64,000 bases of DNA, from NCBI GenBank assembly GCA_030248215.1, contig JASANG010001409.1, positions 186,001 through 250,000 of the forward strand. The letters are read 5' to 3'. Every line of letters starts with the position of its first letter. The first letter of the stretch is position 1. Under the pieces are notes generated by a model, which saw only the letters and a list, made by a program, of their open reading frames with translations, was not told the DNA's origin and did no database searches. Positions 11,601 to 26,600 of the stretch are shown in pieces. The position numbers were made by a program, and so were the translations under genes. The DNA comes from Enoplolaimus lenunculus. Lineage: Eukaryota > Nematoda > Enoplea > Enoplida > Thoracostomopsidae.

Positions 11601-14600
11601 GTTTGTAAAATCTTACTTGAGTATGTACTTAAGCTATGCCTAAGTAATTACATAAGTCGCTGACTTAAGTAAATACTTAACTTTTCGAACAAAATAGGTA
11701 AACGCCAAATGGGATCCATTGTCATAACAAAAAAGTTTTAATATACTTAACTTAAGTGTAAATTAAAATTCAGCTATACAGTGGATTTGTTGTTGAAAGT
11801 AAAATTTGTCAAATGTTGTTGCAAGCGTACACATACCGACTCATGTGTGGATTGCCAATATTACAGGGCCGTACAGGTATTTGTGTTTATTTTCTAATCC
11901 AATTTTGTATATAGAATAATGTTAGTGTGAAGTGATAGATTTAGTAATGGAAAAAGTCAGCGTGAGACTTTTAGTTTACCTGGCCATGTAAATATGATGT
12001 TAGGTTACATTTATGATTCAGATTTAAATCGCTTTATAGGTTATATTGTTAAGATGTGTTTTGCATTCACAGAATTTCCACAACTGCTACTTAATAATTT
12101 TGTGATTCAAACGTCAAAATGTTCACCGTCGGCGGAAAAAGGTTCAAACAATCAAAGCAACGACGGTGTAGAAAATTCTGAATTTGCTTCAAAGTCATGG
12201 TTCGACTTAGATAAGTTGCCTCAATTTTGTCCGTCTGAAATGCGGTTGATAGTTGCCGGCAGCAGTGTGAAGTTATGCAGTAGTGGAAATCAATTAGACC
12301 GGTAAGTTTGCGAAAAATTGGATATGATTTCAGGCTCCGAGGAGTGGGCTCAAAAAAATTTCAGAACCATCGCTTGAGTGCATATTTCAAAAAGAATTAA
12401 TAAAAGTTAATAGTTTTGTAGTTTCCAACATTTGTATTATTGTTGTGCTTGTTCAAATTTAGTGTTTACTAGTCAACGTGGTTGCAACATTTGCAACCGA
12501 TGCCGACATATTTCCTGCAAAAATGTCGCAATGCAAATCTTATTGTAAAATACTGTATAAGCAAGTATAAAAAGTATTAATCATTGATTTGCTTACGTGT
12601 ATAAAATCAGATAGAACGATGCCCAAAATAGGTATTAATTCAAAATGTGGCACAGTAATATTTTCCCCACATTTTGTAAATTTGTTTGTTCTGCCGTTTG
12701 GGTACGCGCAGTTACAAGCGTAAAAATTACGTGAAAAATTACATAAAAGTTTCAATCGGACATTGTTTTATAGATCTGATGACATTTTAGAGAACGTAAC
12801 TTAATGCTTGAATTGCAAGCATTTGAAATCGGTATCGCAAGAATGGCCGAACCAGTGAACGGAGTGGCAGCTTCAATGGATTGGTTAGAACTTGCGGTGA
12901 AAGATACTCAAAAAGTGGTTGCGAACGTGCGAACTCTACATTGTGTTGTCAAGGTAAGTAGTCATATTTAAATACGAAGCAATGGTAAAAGTTTGAATGA
13001 TATTTGAACTAATTTATTATGTTGGACTGGGATTTAACTTTAACCTGTAATTTCGTGCTCTTTTGAAGTAATTCTTTGCTGTCAAATGCTTTGTGACAAT
13101 GACAAATTTGTTTGTGAGAGTGATGTGCCCTCCAGTCAGATACCGGTTGGTAAATCCAAGAGCGGATGATGCATACTTTAACAAGAGTGAGTATGCAACT
13201 GGGTATATTCTATGTAGAAAAGAACGTACCCGGCACACATTGCGTTTTTGGCCTACCCCCTTTATTTAGAAGAGGGTACAGCCTGTGCAGACCATGACAC
13301 TTTATCCGGCAACAAAATTTATCTGCTTATAGTTTAATTTAGGGTTATTGCATGTGGCAACGACCCTCCCTCTAAGGGGGGTCCGCCAAAAACGCAACGC
13401 CCGGTAGTACATTTTGTACCATGTGGAACCTCAAGAGTAGCACACTCTTTGTATTATGCACTCTATGGTAAAACTCGTGTAAGTTTTATTGTTGCTCCTT
13501 TTTTAATGTTACAACAAGGTATTAATACCACATTATTTTATGTTGCAAAAACAATATTATTTAATTTCTTCTATAAATGATCGTGTAAATTAGCAGCGTG
13601 AGGTGGTACAAAAATGTTTACGCAATTTTCAGCAAGTATATACTCTTGCCTAGAAGTTGTCATCAACTGTTGACTCCCGCATTATTTATTCGTACTTTAT
13701 TTTTCTAGGTTGTCCAGAAAGCTTTAACAGTACATTTGGGTTCTGAACAACCAACGCTAATACTGCGACAAGAAACCTTTCATTGGCTTATAAGCGTTTT
13801 CGCCTGTAGACGATTGTTGACTGCAATTTCGGGAGAAGAATTTGTGGATAGCAGGTAAGTTGAACTGTAGTAGTTTGAGAGTTTGAGTTTTGAAAAATAT
13901 ATTCTGTCGCAGATTTCTTAACGTACCAGCTGATTAGGTGGCTAGTATAGTGCTGTGACTTTGAACTGTATTTTGAAAGTTTAATTTTTATGTTCGGAAA
14001 AATAGAAGTATGTACCGGCAGAGGCAAATATAATGGTGTACATTTGTAGTGTTTGAGATTTGAGTTGTTGACGCAGAGCTGAAATATCTGATAGTGTTAT
14101 GAAATCAGAATGAAATGCATGCATTGCTGCAAAATTGAAGTTTCTTACGCTAAAATTTTCTATACTTGAGCGTTTTTTGACTCACGGAAAAGCGCAAACT
14201 GTCGATTTCTTTAAGCGGAGTTCAGATTATTGTATACTTATGCTAACCGCACAGCAAAAATTTTGATTAAGTTTTGGATAAATTTATAGAAATTTCAGTT
14301 GAGTCTCTGCAACAACTTTATATGCATTGGGAGGTCGCAAAATTTGAACAACGAAAAAGATTACTTTTGGCTGCCAAACTATAACAAGATTGGTTTGATT
14401 AAAAGGATAGTTTGTTGTTTTAGTGAGGATACAAGCAGTAACGATGACAGCCAGCCTGAAAATAACGTAGGCCGCGCTGCGATGTGTTCGTTGCAAGACC
14501 TCAATATTGAAGTGACAGATGCACGTCTAAGCTACTGTCCTTCTACTTGCAATTCCAATCCAGTCCCTTGCCTCAATACCTCATTTAGCTTCCTAAATGT

Positions 14601-17600
14601 TCACTATTCCGTGGATTCGATGACCACGTTGGCCAGTTATAATCGAAAGTAAGTGTTGGTTTTAATTTGGGCTCTGCAAACTATAAGGATCTGCTCATTA
14701 AGCCTAAACCTAGTGCTAAGACAACCATGGACCTGTAGTTTCAACTTGACTGAAGTGGATTCTTTTGGCTTTTTCTATGAAATTAAGGAAAAAATTAAAA
14801 TTGGTTTGATTGATTGTTTTAGCTGTTTCAAGATCTGACGGTAAAATACTGATTATTGAGCGAAACCAAACTAGGACTTTCTATATTATTTCGCTAATTA
14901 TTACAGTTACTCTTACTAGCAATCTAATTTCAGCATTAAAGGGTTTTTGGGTGCATGAAATCTGAATAGACCGTTTACAAACTTCCAAAATTGATAATTG
15001 AATAGTTAGCTAATATGTAATTTGCATAGTAACATAGTTTTTTAAGCCTAAATTAGGACTTTTTACAATATTTCACTAATTATTAAGGTTAAAAGCAATG
15101 TAAGTTCAGCACTAAAGAGTTTTTATGTGAGCGGAATTTGAACAAATTGTTTACAGACCTCCAAAACCGATAAATGAATAGTTAGGTAATAACTAATTTG
15201 TATATTACCTTAATTGCTTACGTGTGTTCGAGCTTCGCTCAATAAATGTAGTCCCACTACGACTGGTAGTAACTGTGCGAAGTTTAGCATGCTCGGCATA
15301 GTTGTAGTAAATGTGGACTGTGTAGTGTAGTTTTTGTCTATGTTCAAAGACTAATGTTAATGTAAGGATTAATCTTAGCGAAAAGCTAATCCAAGTATTA
15401 GTCTATGCCAAACATTTAGGTTAAGGTCAGTCTAACTTTATACTGTATAGCAACATCTCATTTCATTGTTATGAATTTAGGCAACCAAACAATATTATGT
15501 GTGTTAGTTTTAATCTATAACTTGATTGGTTTAACTCGGGTTTGTTTTTAGGTTTGAAATTGGAATAGAATCTTTATTAGCGTTTGTTGACAATACAGTA
15601 GCGCTTAGCGCTACAGTTGATTCAGATTTCAGCGAAGGTGCTATTCATGATTTTAACACTTTACTCAAGATATCTGCGGTGCTAGTGACGGTAAATTGTT
15701 TTTAGTTTTTATGAATTCATAATTTTTGGTTAATCTTGCTTTAATGCTCGTTGTAGTGTTGCAAAGACCCGAACCAGACGAACATGCTACATTGAGTGGG
15801 TCATGTAGTCCATAATTTGCAAGTGGAACTAAAATTTGCGGCAAATAGGATATCGGAATTATTGCGGTTTAAAGTTTTATTACAAATTCACTGGTGGGAC
15901 CAGGGTTTGTATTAAGGTGATTGTGCTTTCGCATTGATCTTCAAAGATGGCCTATCGGTACCAGGGTAGCAAAAATGTTCGGATTGGGATTGGGCAAAAA
16001 ATTTGCTGTTGGATTCGGATTCGGTTGTGAAAAAGCCGATTCAAACAAGTTCGCAATAGATGCTAATAAATATATTTAAACAGTAAAAATTTTAAATAAC
16101 TTGTTATATAAGTTATTATATTTCAGTTGACAAATCTCAGAATTAATGTCAGCCGCGAAATAATTGCGTTTATGAAAAAAGTAGATTTACTGGAATAATC
16201 AATTCTATCAGTTTTGCATATCGAAAAACAATTGTCTAATTTTATTAAGTTGACGTTCTGAAATAAGTTATCCATTTATCTGAAATTGGCGGCAAATGCA
16301 AGTTTCAGATTCGGATTCTGTCAACCGTGGATTAGGTGACACTGTGATCAGCACGTGCGCAAATATAGGTTTTGAATGTACCTTGGCAACAATATTTTAA
16401 TACGGCTCTGTTGGAGGCCAGCTAGTCACATGGCGTATATGGGAAAACTAAAAATGAGGGTCAAAAGGAAAATTTTGATTTCAGCAGAGATATTTAAGTT
16501 TGTTTTTTCAGGGTCTTCGGACAACAGACATCAAAACAGGATCGAGCAACGCAGGTGCGCATATTGGAATTGAAACAATTGAAATTCAATGGTGCAATGC
16601 ACTTGTCAATCTTGCAAACCACGCCTGCCAGCATTTTGAGCAATTGCAAACTGAATATGAGCCGGTTTTGGCATTTTTGGTAACAAAATCGCCAGCGGCA
16701 GAACGTGCCAATCAAAATGATTCCGCAGCCGAGACTTGTAACAGCTGGCAAAACTCAGTTGATGTTATGTTGTCTGCTTCAGATTTGACGGTGTTTGCTA
16801 TTGCTAATAACACAGGTTTGTTGATTTAGATTAATTTATTTAAATATTTCATGTTAGTGTCTCTTGAACAAATTGTGGTTTTAACTGTAACTTTAGCTGG
16901 TTTATTTGGTGGTTTTTGTCGTGTCTAACCGATACCAGTCAACTTCGGTTACAATTTGGATAAACATTATATCGTAATTTGTTGATTTTGATGATCTGCA
17001 AGTATGTAGAATTAAGTAGTACTAAATATTAATTTATCGTGGTTGTTTTTGTAAGGTGCTTGTATTTTGATAGTCTGGTTCATTGCTATCTTACCGGTTT
17101 GAAAAAGATTAAATTTTTGTTCTAATTTCAGTTTGCGTAGTTGGTCAGGTCGGAAAATTACGATTGGAGAAGAATGATAAATTATTGGGTTGTTTGGTGA
17201 AAACTGCATCAGTTTATGTGCTCAATGATATTCGAAAAGTAAAATTTAAAATAGCGCAATGAATTTAGGTTATTTAATTTTCATTTTGCTGTTTATAAAT
17301 ATTTTCTGCGAAAGCAATGATGAGTTTAGTTGCCGGCGCATTGTATTTTAAAATTGGAGCGACCAGAAATCCGGTTCCGGGTTAATATTCTCCAAAGATA
17401 TAATATTCGTATCCGGCCCGCATATCCGGTGTAAACGTACTGGCTACTAGATATTTACATCGATGATCATGAATATCGTTGCTATTGCCTTTCTGGCAAG
17501 TCATTACGTTTTTCAGACTGATGCAAAAAATTTAAGTTACCAGTTAAAATCAAATTCAATAATGGCATATTTTTGTTCAGTGCACCACATTTTGTTGCCA

Positions 17601-20600
17601 TATTTTGTTCTGTGGCTTTGAAATCTACTCGCCCCAGGATTCTAAGTGCATTAGTTTGGGTTTTAGCGAAGTAAGCCGATAAATGCTTTAGCATAGCTAA
17701 AATTTCGTGGTATGTTTCAAACCTGATCTTTTAAACGGTCGTTTCAGATAAGAAATGGTTTTAATACATCGACTGTTGCCGAACACTTGTCGTCTTGTGA
17801 TCTCGGCGATGAGCAAGAATTGAAAAACCGATTGCTTTCTACTCCATCATACCTGAGCTATACGAAGCTTGTTTGGACTTATCGTGATGTTAGTTGGCAA
17901 TTTAGTTATACCAGTCGTAGTCGGACTACATTTATTGAGCGAAACTCGAACACACGTAAGCAATTAAGGTAGTATGCAAATTAGTTATTAGCTAACTATA
18001 CATTTATCGGTTTTGGAGGTTTGTAAGCAATTTTCTCAGATTCCTCGCATCCAAAAACCCTTCGCCACTTTAATAATTATTGGAATAATTTAAAAACTCC
18101 TAATTTTGTCTCGTCAATTAAGCAAATATGCAAATTATCTATTAGCTAACTATTCGATAATCGCTTTTAAAGGTTTGTAGACAATTTATTCTGATTCCTC
18201 GCACCCGAAAACCGAATATTGCTGAAATTAGATTGCTTGTAACCCTAATAATTAGTGAAACATTGTAAAAAACGCCTAATTTAGGCTTATCAATTTTGCT
18301 TATATGCAAATTATCTATTAACTAACTACTCAATTATCGATTTTAGACGTTTGCAAACAATTTATTCAGATTCCTCGCACCCAAAAACCTTCAGTAAACC
18401 GTAATAATTATTGAAATAATTTAAAAAGTCCTAATTTTGTCTTGTCATTAAGCTGATATGCAAATTAGGTATTACCAAACTATTCAATTATCGGTTTTGG
18501 AGGTTTGTAAACAATTTATTCAAATTCCTCGCCCTAAACACCCTTTAGTGCTGAAATTATATTGCTTTTAACGTTAATAATTTGTGCAATATTGTAAAAA
18601 GTCACAATTTAGGCTTAAAAACTATGTTACTATGCAAATTACATTAGCTAACTACTCAATTATCAATTTTGGAAGTTTGTAAACGGTCTACTCAGATTTC
18701 TCGCACCCAAAAACCCTTTTTATGCTAAAATTAGATTGCTTCTCACTGTAATAATTAGTGAAATATTGTGGAAAGTCCTAATTTAGGCTTAATTAATTAT
18801 GCAAATTAGCCTGTAGCTATTAAACGGCTTAAAATTTTAAAACCCCAATGCGAGGTTAACACTCCAGGATAATTGGCTTTCAAACAAAAAAAGTTTATCA
18901 AAATTGGTTCAGCCCTTCCTGAGATTCTTTTCGGACGGACAGACGGACGGACGGACATCCACCTTTCGACCCCGAAGTACCAAACATAAAACGCTTCGCT
19001 CAATAATTATTCTTTAATTTTGGTTCATTTAAACCTTAGTGACATTTTATACGAGCACGATTTTGCAGCTAGAATTTGCGTCTCCCGCTTGTACCTGCAA
19101 TTTGTGTGAAAGGATTTGTTTGAAGAAAACATGCAATTGTAAAGTTTTGTAACTAATCAAGGAAAAAAATGGTTCAGGGATCAGCTGGCATGTACCAATA
19201 TAAATAGACTTTGATTGTGCGAAACAGGGATATCAAAACTGATCCAGGGCAATAAGAAGACCATGACAACAATCAATAATAGAAAGTTAAGGTGCTTTAG
19301 AAAATCGGTGAATTTTGTTTAGAAACATGGCTCCGTTGATAGCAGTGAAGTATATTGAGATTTTGTATTTACGCTGAGCTTATATTTTCATCTAGTTTAC
19401 ACTGATTTGAAGCTACGCATTGAATAGTTAATATTTTTAAATTGTTTGCGTGTTAGACTGCAATGATTGATATTAAAGACGATTTCACACTGTCGTGGTC
19501 GTGCAGTTTACACATGGCGTTCAAGTGTATTTGCAGTGAAATTATTGCAACCGCACATCAAATCAAACGACTGGCAAAAAATGGTAATTTTTGTATTTCT
19601 TTGCAGTCTAACTCGCTTGAAGCAATAATGTGTAAAAATGAGTAATTCTTTATAATGAAGGGTGTGACCAGGTGTCCGGCTTCAGCTTACTATTTGGCGA
19701 AAAATTCTCATCCGCATCCAGCATCCAGTGTTTCGACAACCAGTGGCACCCGAATTGAAATTTAACATTACTCAATCAGTTAAATACGAGAAATACAGAT
19801 GGTTATATTATTACTAGTCAGTTTACGCGCTTTCAGTCCACACGAAAAATATATTGTTAAAAATACTGAAATTGTCATTAATCAAACTAACTTCAACAAC
19901 TCAGCTTCTATCTTTCATATGATATTTCGCAAATATACCTATAACTGACCTGCCAAAACTCTACCCTACAGTTTTCGAGAAACAAATATTTAATTTTATT
20001 GCTCAATCGGGAAGTGTGTATTTTTATTCCAGACTGTAGGTGTCTGATTAGTTACGTGTTGAAATTTCTCAAGTTAACAATTCTGCATTTTTGTGCCGCC
20101 GTGAATAGATCACCATCCCTTGCTTTGAGGTTCCACTTAGCTCGTTTGCATAACTATTGCTAGACACAATATGGACTGCATATCTGTCGCACGGTATAGG
20201 TTAGGTAAGGTGATCCATTAGGCGTTCATTTTTCGTTTTGTATTTCAATCCTAGTGAGGTCCCGTTTCGGTTTGCTTGACATTAAGTAAAAATTATTCTG
20301 TAATCCGAGTTTTAGTTCCTCCACGACACAGTATTAATAGCGATGTTTCCTCCAATTCCAAAGTAAATACAAACTTGTCGAGTGATTTATCAGTGCAATG
20401 GACGTTTAGTGCGGCAGTGAAAGTATTCGTATATTTGCCGGGGCAATTCAGGTAAGTCGACAGTGTTGAACCAACAGGTCAGTTTGTTGTTGAAATTCGA
20501 GTATTAATTAAAGATCCAAATGTGTTTACTACATGATGAACATGGGTTTGATGGTAGTAAGCTATAGTTCGAAAAATTCACTATCAATCTATTTTATTAC

Positions 20601-23600
20601 GTACTCAATATGTGGTATATAGAGTATATTAAGTTTGAAGTGATTTTATGGAGACTTCCAGTAAAAGTATTGGTTCTAATCAATTCAACATAGCATTTAC
20701 GACAGTTGTGTAAAACAGTTTTTTGCAAACATAGTAATATCCATTGGAAAGTTTAAAGTATGCGTATTCAGAATTTTGGTATTTGCTGAAGAAAATAGGA
20801 ATGGAATGTGTATTATGTTCGCAACCGTAATTAACACAAATAAATTACAATAACTTTTAGTGCCGGTGTAAACGTTGTTCGACCTAAAGGCAAATTCGAT
20901 GGCCACAAGTTCCGTGTACAGTGTGATTCAGGACAGCTGCTATTCGATCACCATTCAATTGTTAAGTTTGAGGTATATTCGCCTATTATTAGGTGGGTTC
21001 AGAATTTGGCGGCGGGTGGATGCTATTTTGTGTTTTGAAAATTTTTCAGTTTTGATGGAAGCATCGCAAGTTACGCCCGGCGTTTGTTATTATTTTCGGC
21101 CGCTGTGTGTAAACACATTGTCAGATTGTGATTAATAATACGAATACAACAATGTCAGCGGGACACAGCTCATCGGCGGGTTCATCAATTCGTCAGCCTT
21201 GGTGCAGTAAATACTTACTAGCCTCTTGCTCTCTCAGTTTTGAAACGTATGTAAGCGATCTTAAATTGCAAACTACTACTACTACTACTGAGAGCAGGGA
21301 TGGGTGGTCTCGGTCTAGATTTTTTATCCGAGACCGTCCATCTCTGGCTAAGAGTACTGAGTACATCTGAAAGCACAAACTGTTCACTTCGCTTCAAATC
21401 GCAGGTCGTTTTGCAGCTTCTATGAAATTTCAAAAATTAAGATTTGTGAAATCTGATTGTAGACAACAAGTCTCGAACTGCTTGATTCTCATCAAGAAAT
21501 CAAGGCGAGCCGAGCTTGCTATTCTGATATGATTACGAAGTGTAACAAGATACTGTAAGTTTACTAACGAAAATTGTATTTTGCCTGAGGGAGCTTTAAC
21601 AAAATTTTTTCTTCGTTTTAAGTGAACGAATAATTTACGTTTTTTGTGTTTGAAACCTTTATCTTAAATTGGTATTGCAGCTTCTATCAGTTGGCGGTAC
21701 GGTTTCAAAGAGATCGAATGTGTAACTGCGCCGTCAAGTAATCGTGTGAAAATGTAAAAATTTTCAACAATTGGGTGGAAAGCAAAGATCTATATAAGCT
21801 GGAACATCATAGTGAAGAATGCTGATGATTTATTGTTAAGCAGAACGTTTATCGGACTTGCGTCTTAAAATTTTTTAAAGTTGTTTTCAGACACTTAACG
21901 TCGTCATTTTTTCACGTTCGCTTTCCGTTTGGATACGACTTCGGTGCGACACATTCTCAAGTGATTTATGTTTTTGTATAAAATTTTAATGCTTCAGTGA
22001 GCTATTTGAGAGTAACTATATGAGTGTTTCAGTATTTGTATAGTGTTTTATTACGCCAAAACTAAACCCATTTTTCATATTTGATTTGTTTTTATTTCTG
22101 TATTAATTTCGGGGTCATCAACTATGCAGGAGTTCGGCAGTTTGAAACTTTAACGCTAACTTGTAATAGATGCTAACGCATTTGAGATAATGGGCATTGA
22201 TAGTAGACTCGACTTTAATGAGCTCACTTCAACAGTGTTGTGTTGTGCATAAGTAAAATTATTGCTTTAGCTGATTAATACAGTTAAATGGCTCAAATTG
22301 GTTCACAACGTCAAACGAAAAGCGTTTACTGTTGACAGCCCGTTGCCTCCTGATTTGTTGATCAATATCGCAGAAGTCCGATTTGAAATTGATGATGATC
22401 CGTTTGAAGTTCGGCTTCGTGATAACTATGAGGTATTACGCAAGGGTATATCCAAGCGGGTAATAGGTGAAACCCCCGCATTGCGATTTTTGTCCAGGAA
22501 TCGTATGAGGTCTTTTGCCAGTGACACAAGAAACTCGCTTGCATGGAAAGTTTTATAGGACGTGACCCATTTCAAATATTGTGCTTTTCTGTTATGCGTG
22601 GTATAATCAGAGTTTATTCAAGCCCTGGAAAGGTACTTATAGAAGGCAACAGGCCTCCTAAACTTGTTGCCTTCTATAAGTCAAAAATGTGTCTCGCTGG
22701 CGAAACATTTGAAATGTTTCCTTGGGTGGCATTTGTCTCGTACTTTAAACTTACCTCCTACGCCGTAGCTGGATTACTTGTTTAGTCTTCTTCGACTTTA
22801 TATTTTAAAGCAAACAAAATTAAATATTAATGTTAAAAATTATAAGGTTGATTTTCGTGTTGTTGACGATGTGGTTTTCTTTTTATTTTCAGCTGCTCAC
22901 AGATGAATATTTTGAATCTCTTCGTCGGGCACAAATGCTGGAAAAGAAAGTGGACAGTTTGCAACATGAAAACTATCTCATCAGCTGTAAGTACAATTGT
23001 TTTTTGGCGTACGGCATTTTTGGTATTTTTTAAAAGTTTTTAGTTTTTTTAAATCCAGGGCTTAAAACACCGATCAATTCACAAAAACCCTGATTTGAAG
23101 CGAAGTTTAGCCAATTATGGACACTTCAAAACGTCAAAAACCTCAACTAAAAATTGTGCAAGTAGTGTTCCAGCTTTTACTTGAATTACTTTCATCGAGA
23201 TGTGGAATTTATTTTTTTTATTTATTTTTTTCATTTTGCTGTAACCAAATCTAGATTCTGACTTGTTGATTTAAAAAGTTTTAGCTGTGATTGGTGGACG
23301 CATGTGTTTTGTATATTGCTAACTGAAACATTTGCTTGTAGTTTGGTGGTAAAGTTCAAACTCGTAATTTTAAATTTTGACTGTTTTAAGCATCAAAGTT
23401 AGAGGAATTGAGGCGATCGTTGCAAGTTCGAAATGCTGAAATTTACGTTGAACGGTCACGTAAGCTTTACAGTGATTCTGTTGCGTCAAGAACACAGCTG
23501 TTTCTTGCGGTTGCAAAAGGTGTTCAAGTTAAAGCACTGGCGGACGCTTCTTTTAATGGCAAGGATAATGTGTTATCTAGATTGAAGATGATGGATAAAG

Positions 23601-26600
23601 GAAGGTAAGGCGTAGTATTTTTAGCTGTTTTAGCTAAGAATTTACGAATTCTTAATGGCCACAATAAATTGTTTTATTTTGTAATATACACTATGTCAAG
23701 GATTGTGGGTTTCCAAATGGGATATGCGGCATAAAATATTCAGATATACCATGTTAAACCTAGTAAAGATGTCATTGAGACAACGTCATGACCAAAATCC
23801 AGCAACTTACCATATGCAAACCATAATCACCGCGTTTAGCTATTTTTGAATGCTAAATACTGACTATAATTCTCGTGTTATTCGCAAAGTAGTAAATATT
23901 TGTAAGCTGTTATGGAACAATGATATTCTGGAATTAAACTGAATTAACTTCAACTATTACTTGTTCATTTTTGTTTTATTGTTTAGCCCACCTCCTGACT
24001 CGGCGTTTGTATTTGTGACAATGTGGTGTCGAAATTCTGAGTTGGATATTGATGAGTTGGTGGTAAATATGCGAGACTATCCTCAGCCATATTTGTCGCT
24101 TACAGACGGTCATGTATGGGGGCAGTTGGCGGCAGCAGAAGTCGATGGGGCTACTCGATGTAAGTTGAAATGATTAATATATTGCGTATATGTGGCTTAC
24201 GTTGTGGGCCGTGATGATGGAGTATGAAGTCAGTATAGACACCAGCATTGTAATTTAATGGTTGGTTTTCTTCTGTTGCTAACGTTAATATAGCTGGTAG
24301 TACGCAGGAATATTCAATTACATCCGTTTGCCGTTTGCCAGTGTGTACGTGCAGGGTTTATATAGATCATACTGAAATTTTAATTGAAGGCGTGTATGCG
24401 TAGATAACTGGGTTCTGTTCTCAAGAAAAAGAATACTGGAGTTGGTAAGGCGAGTTGCACATTTGAAGTGGCACTAAGCTCTTTTTATGGGTTAGGATTT
24501 GCTGCTAATTACTAAGATTTCATTTTGTAGCAAAACGAAGCATTAAGCTTAACATTGGTGCGCCATGGGATGAATTTGTTGTCGAACGTAATATGCCACC
24601 ATTGAAATTTTACTATGATTTAAATTGTGGTAAGTTTTGATTTGTTTCATTGAGTTATGCCATGCGGCAATTAACAGTAATGTTGATAGTTTAGGTTTTA
24701 GTATGCTCGGTACTGAGTATCGCTGGGCGCAATCTGCGTATGGCGATGCGGCTTTTTGTTTTGCTTTGGCGATCTCTTTTGAGCTGACATAACTTTAGTT
24801 TGGGTGTAGTACAGAAACTTATCTGCAAAGGACTTAGGCTGAAACTGATCTAAAACACATTTCTGTTGTTGACAAAATTCTTACAACCTTCGATAGCGCG
24901 CGCCAATGCGGAGTTTTTTGGCAAACAAATTTTTTCTAATTTTGAGCGAACTTATAAATATTTAAGCATAAGCTTTGAGCACTGCGCCTACATTAAACAA
25001 ATAATTTTTTAAATACATTCAAGCAGATTTGAAATTGAACTCACAAGAAACTGAACCAATTCTTTCTTGTCTAACGACAGATCTAGAATCTTCTATGGAG
25101 CCATTTGTTATTCTGTACATACCAAGTAATGTATGATTTACAGTAAACGTTATATACATGTGTAGATAATAAATATACAATATAAAAAACCGTTTTAAAT
25201 TTTCTGGTTTTAACCCATGTTATAAAATTTAAAAGAATTTTATTTAAAATCAACATAAACCAAACGGATGTACTGTACGCAATTGGGTTTGAGTATTGTT
25301 TGGCACCACCACCGCCATAGCTTGCTCTTATAATTCACGTATCGTGAGCTTGAGGCATTGCTCATAATGGCGGTAATTAAATTTTAGATTAATCTTAAAT
25401 AATTATTAAAAGTAATTTATTTAAGATATTAACTTAAATTAATATTAAAATGTAATTATATTTATTAATTTAAGTATAATGATATAATATAATTGAATTA
25501 ATATTACAATTATTTCAAGATAACCATTTTTTTATAATATTAAATAATTAAAAATTTATTTAACCTACTATTTTTAAGTAATTTTATAATTTGAACAATT
25601 TTTAAGTAAGTTTATAAATTTTTTTGAATTATAATTAGCTTTTAATTAACTATTGTTTTATATTGTTATTATTTATATTAATACACCAATCCAACAAGTA
25701 ACAATTTTTTTGGGATAATTTTGTTTTTTGTAAAATATAACAAATGTAGTAATGTAGTAAATTTTGATCCTGTTTTTGTATAATTATAGACAAGCAGGGT
25801 GCAACCGGAATACAATTACAACAAGAAAACAAAAAAAAAAAAAAACACGAACCGAAAAAAAAAAAACAAAAAAACAAAAAACAAAAAACAAAAAAAAAAA
25901 AAAAAAAAAAAACAAAAAAAACAAAACACACACCAAACAAAAAAAACCTAGACAAGTATTAAAAGTTTACTTACATTACGACGAGAGATCTCAGAACAGC
26001 TCCGTCTGTGCACCGCCAAGCTGAATGCATTTCTCCAGTCGGGATGGTACAGATCGGCAAACTTTGGCGCATAAGTCCGCTGTAATTTTAGAAAACGCTG
26101 ATTTTATTCTGGCCATTAATTCTTGAGGGTCCTTCGCCCTACTTCCATAAACATCTTCTTTCACAACACCCAAAGAAAGAAGTCAGGCGGAGTTAAATCT
26201 GGTGACCCAGCTGGTCACTCGATGGCACCTCTGCGGCCGATCCATCGATTCGGGAACCTTTCGACCAGCCAAGCACGGACTTTGGTAGCGTAGTGAGCTG
26301 GGGCTCCGTCATGCATGAAAACAAGGTCCTCGGTTGCGATTTGCGGGTAGACATTCACAGATAAAAGTTCCAAATAGCTGGTTTTATTGAATGGACCATC
26401 GAAGCCTTGTGAACAAATTCGGACCCAGACACAGACTCCAGGGGCGTTGAAACACAATTATGGCGATTAACATGACCACTGAGCTTGAAAACCGCCTCGT
26501 CGGTCCACAAAATGCGATCAAGGTTCAACGCACTGCTTTCCACCATGTCCATAAATGTCTGGCAAAACTGGACTCTGCGATCGAAATTATCATCAGAGAG

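Noticed and set aside
21001-21124. BLTP2 exon beginning at the ATTTTTCAG near 21048
   Set aside because: The frame needed meets stop codons; the acceptor at 21124 gives an open frame and the right phase for exon 21.
25650-26024. Open frames rich in K or F on both strands
   Set aside because: They are translations of the A-rich tract.
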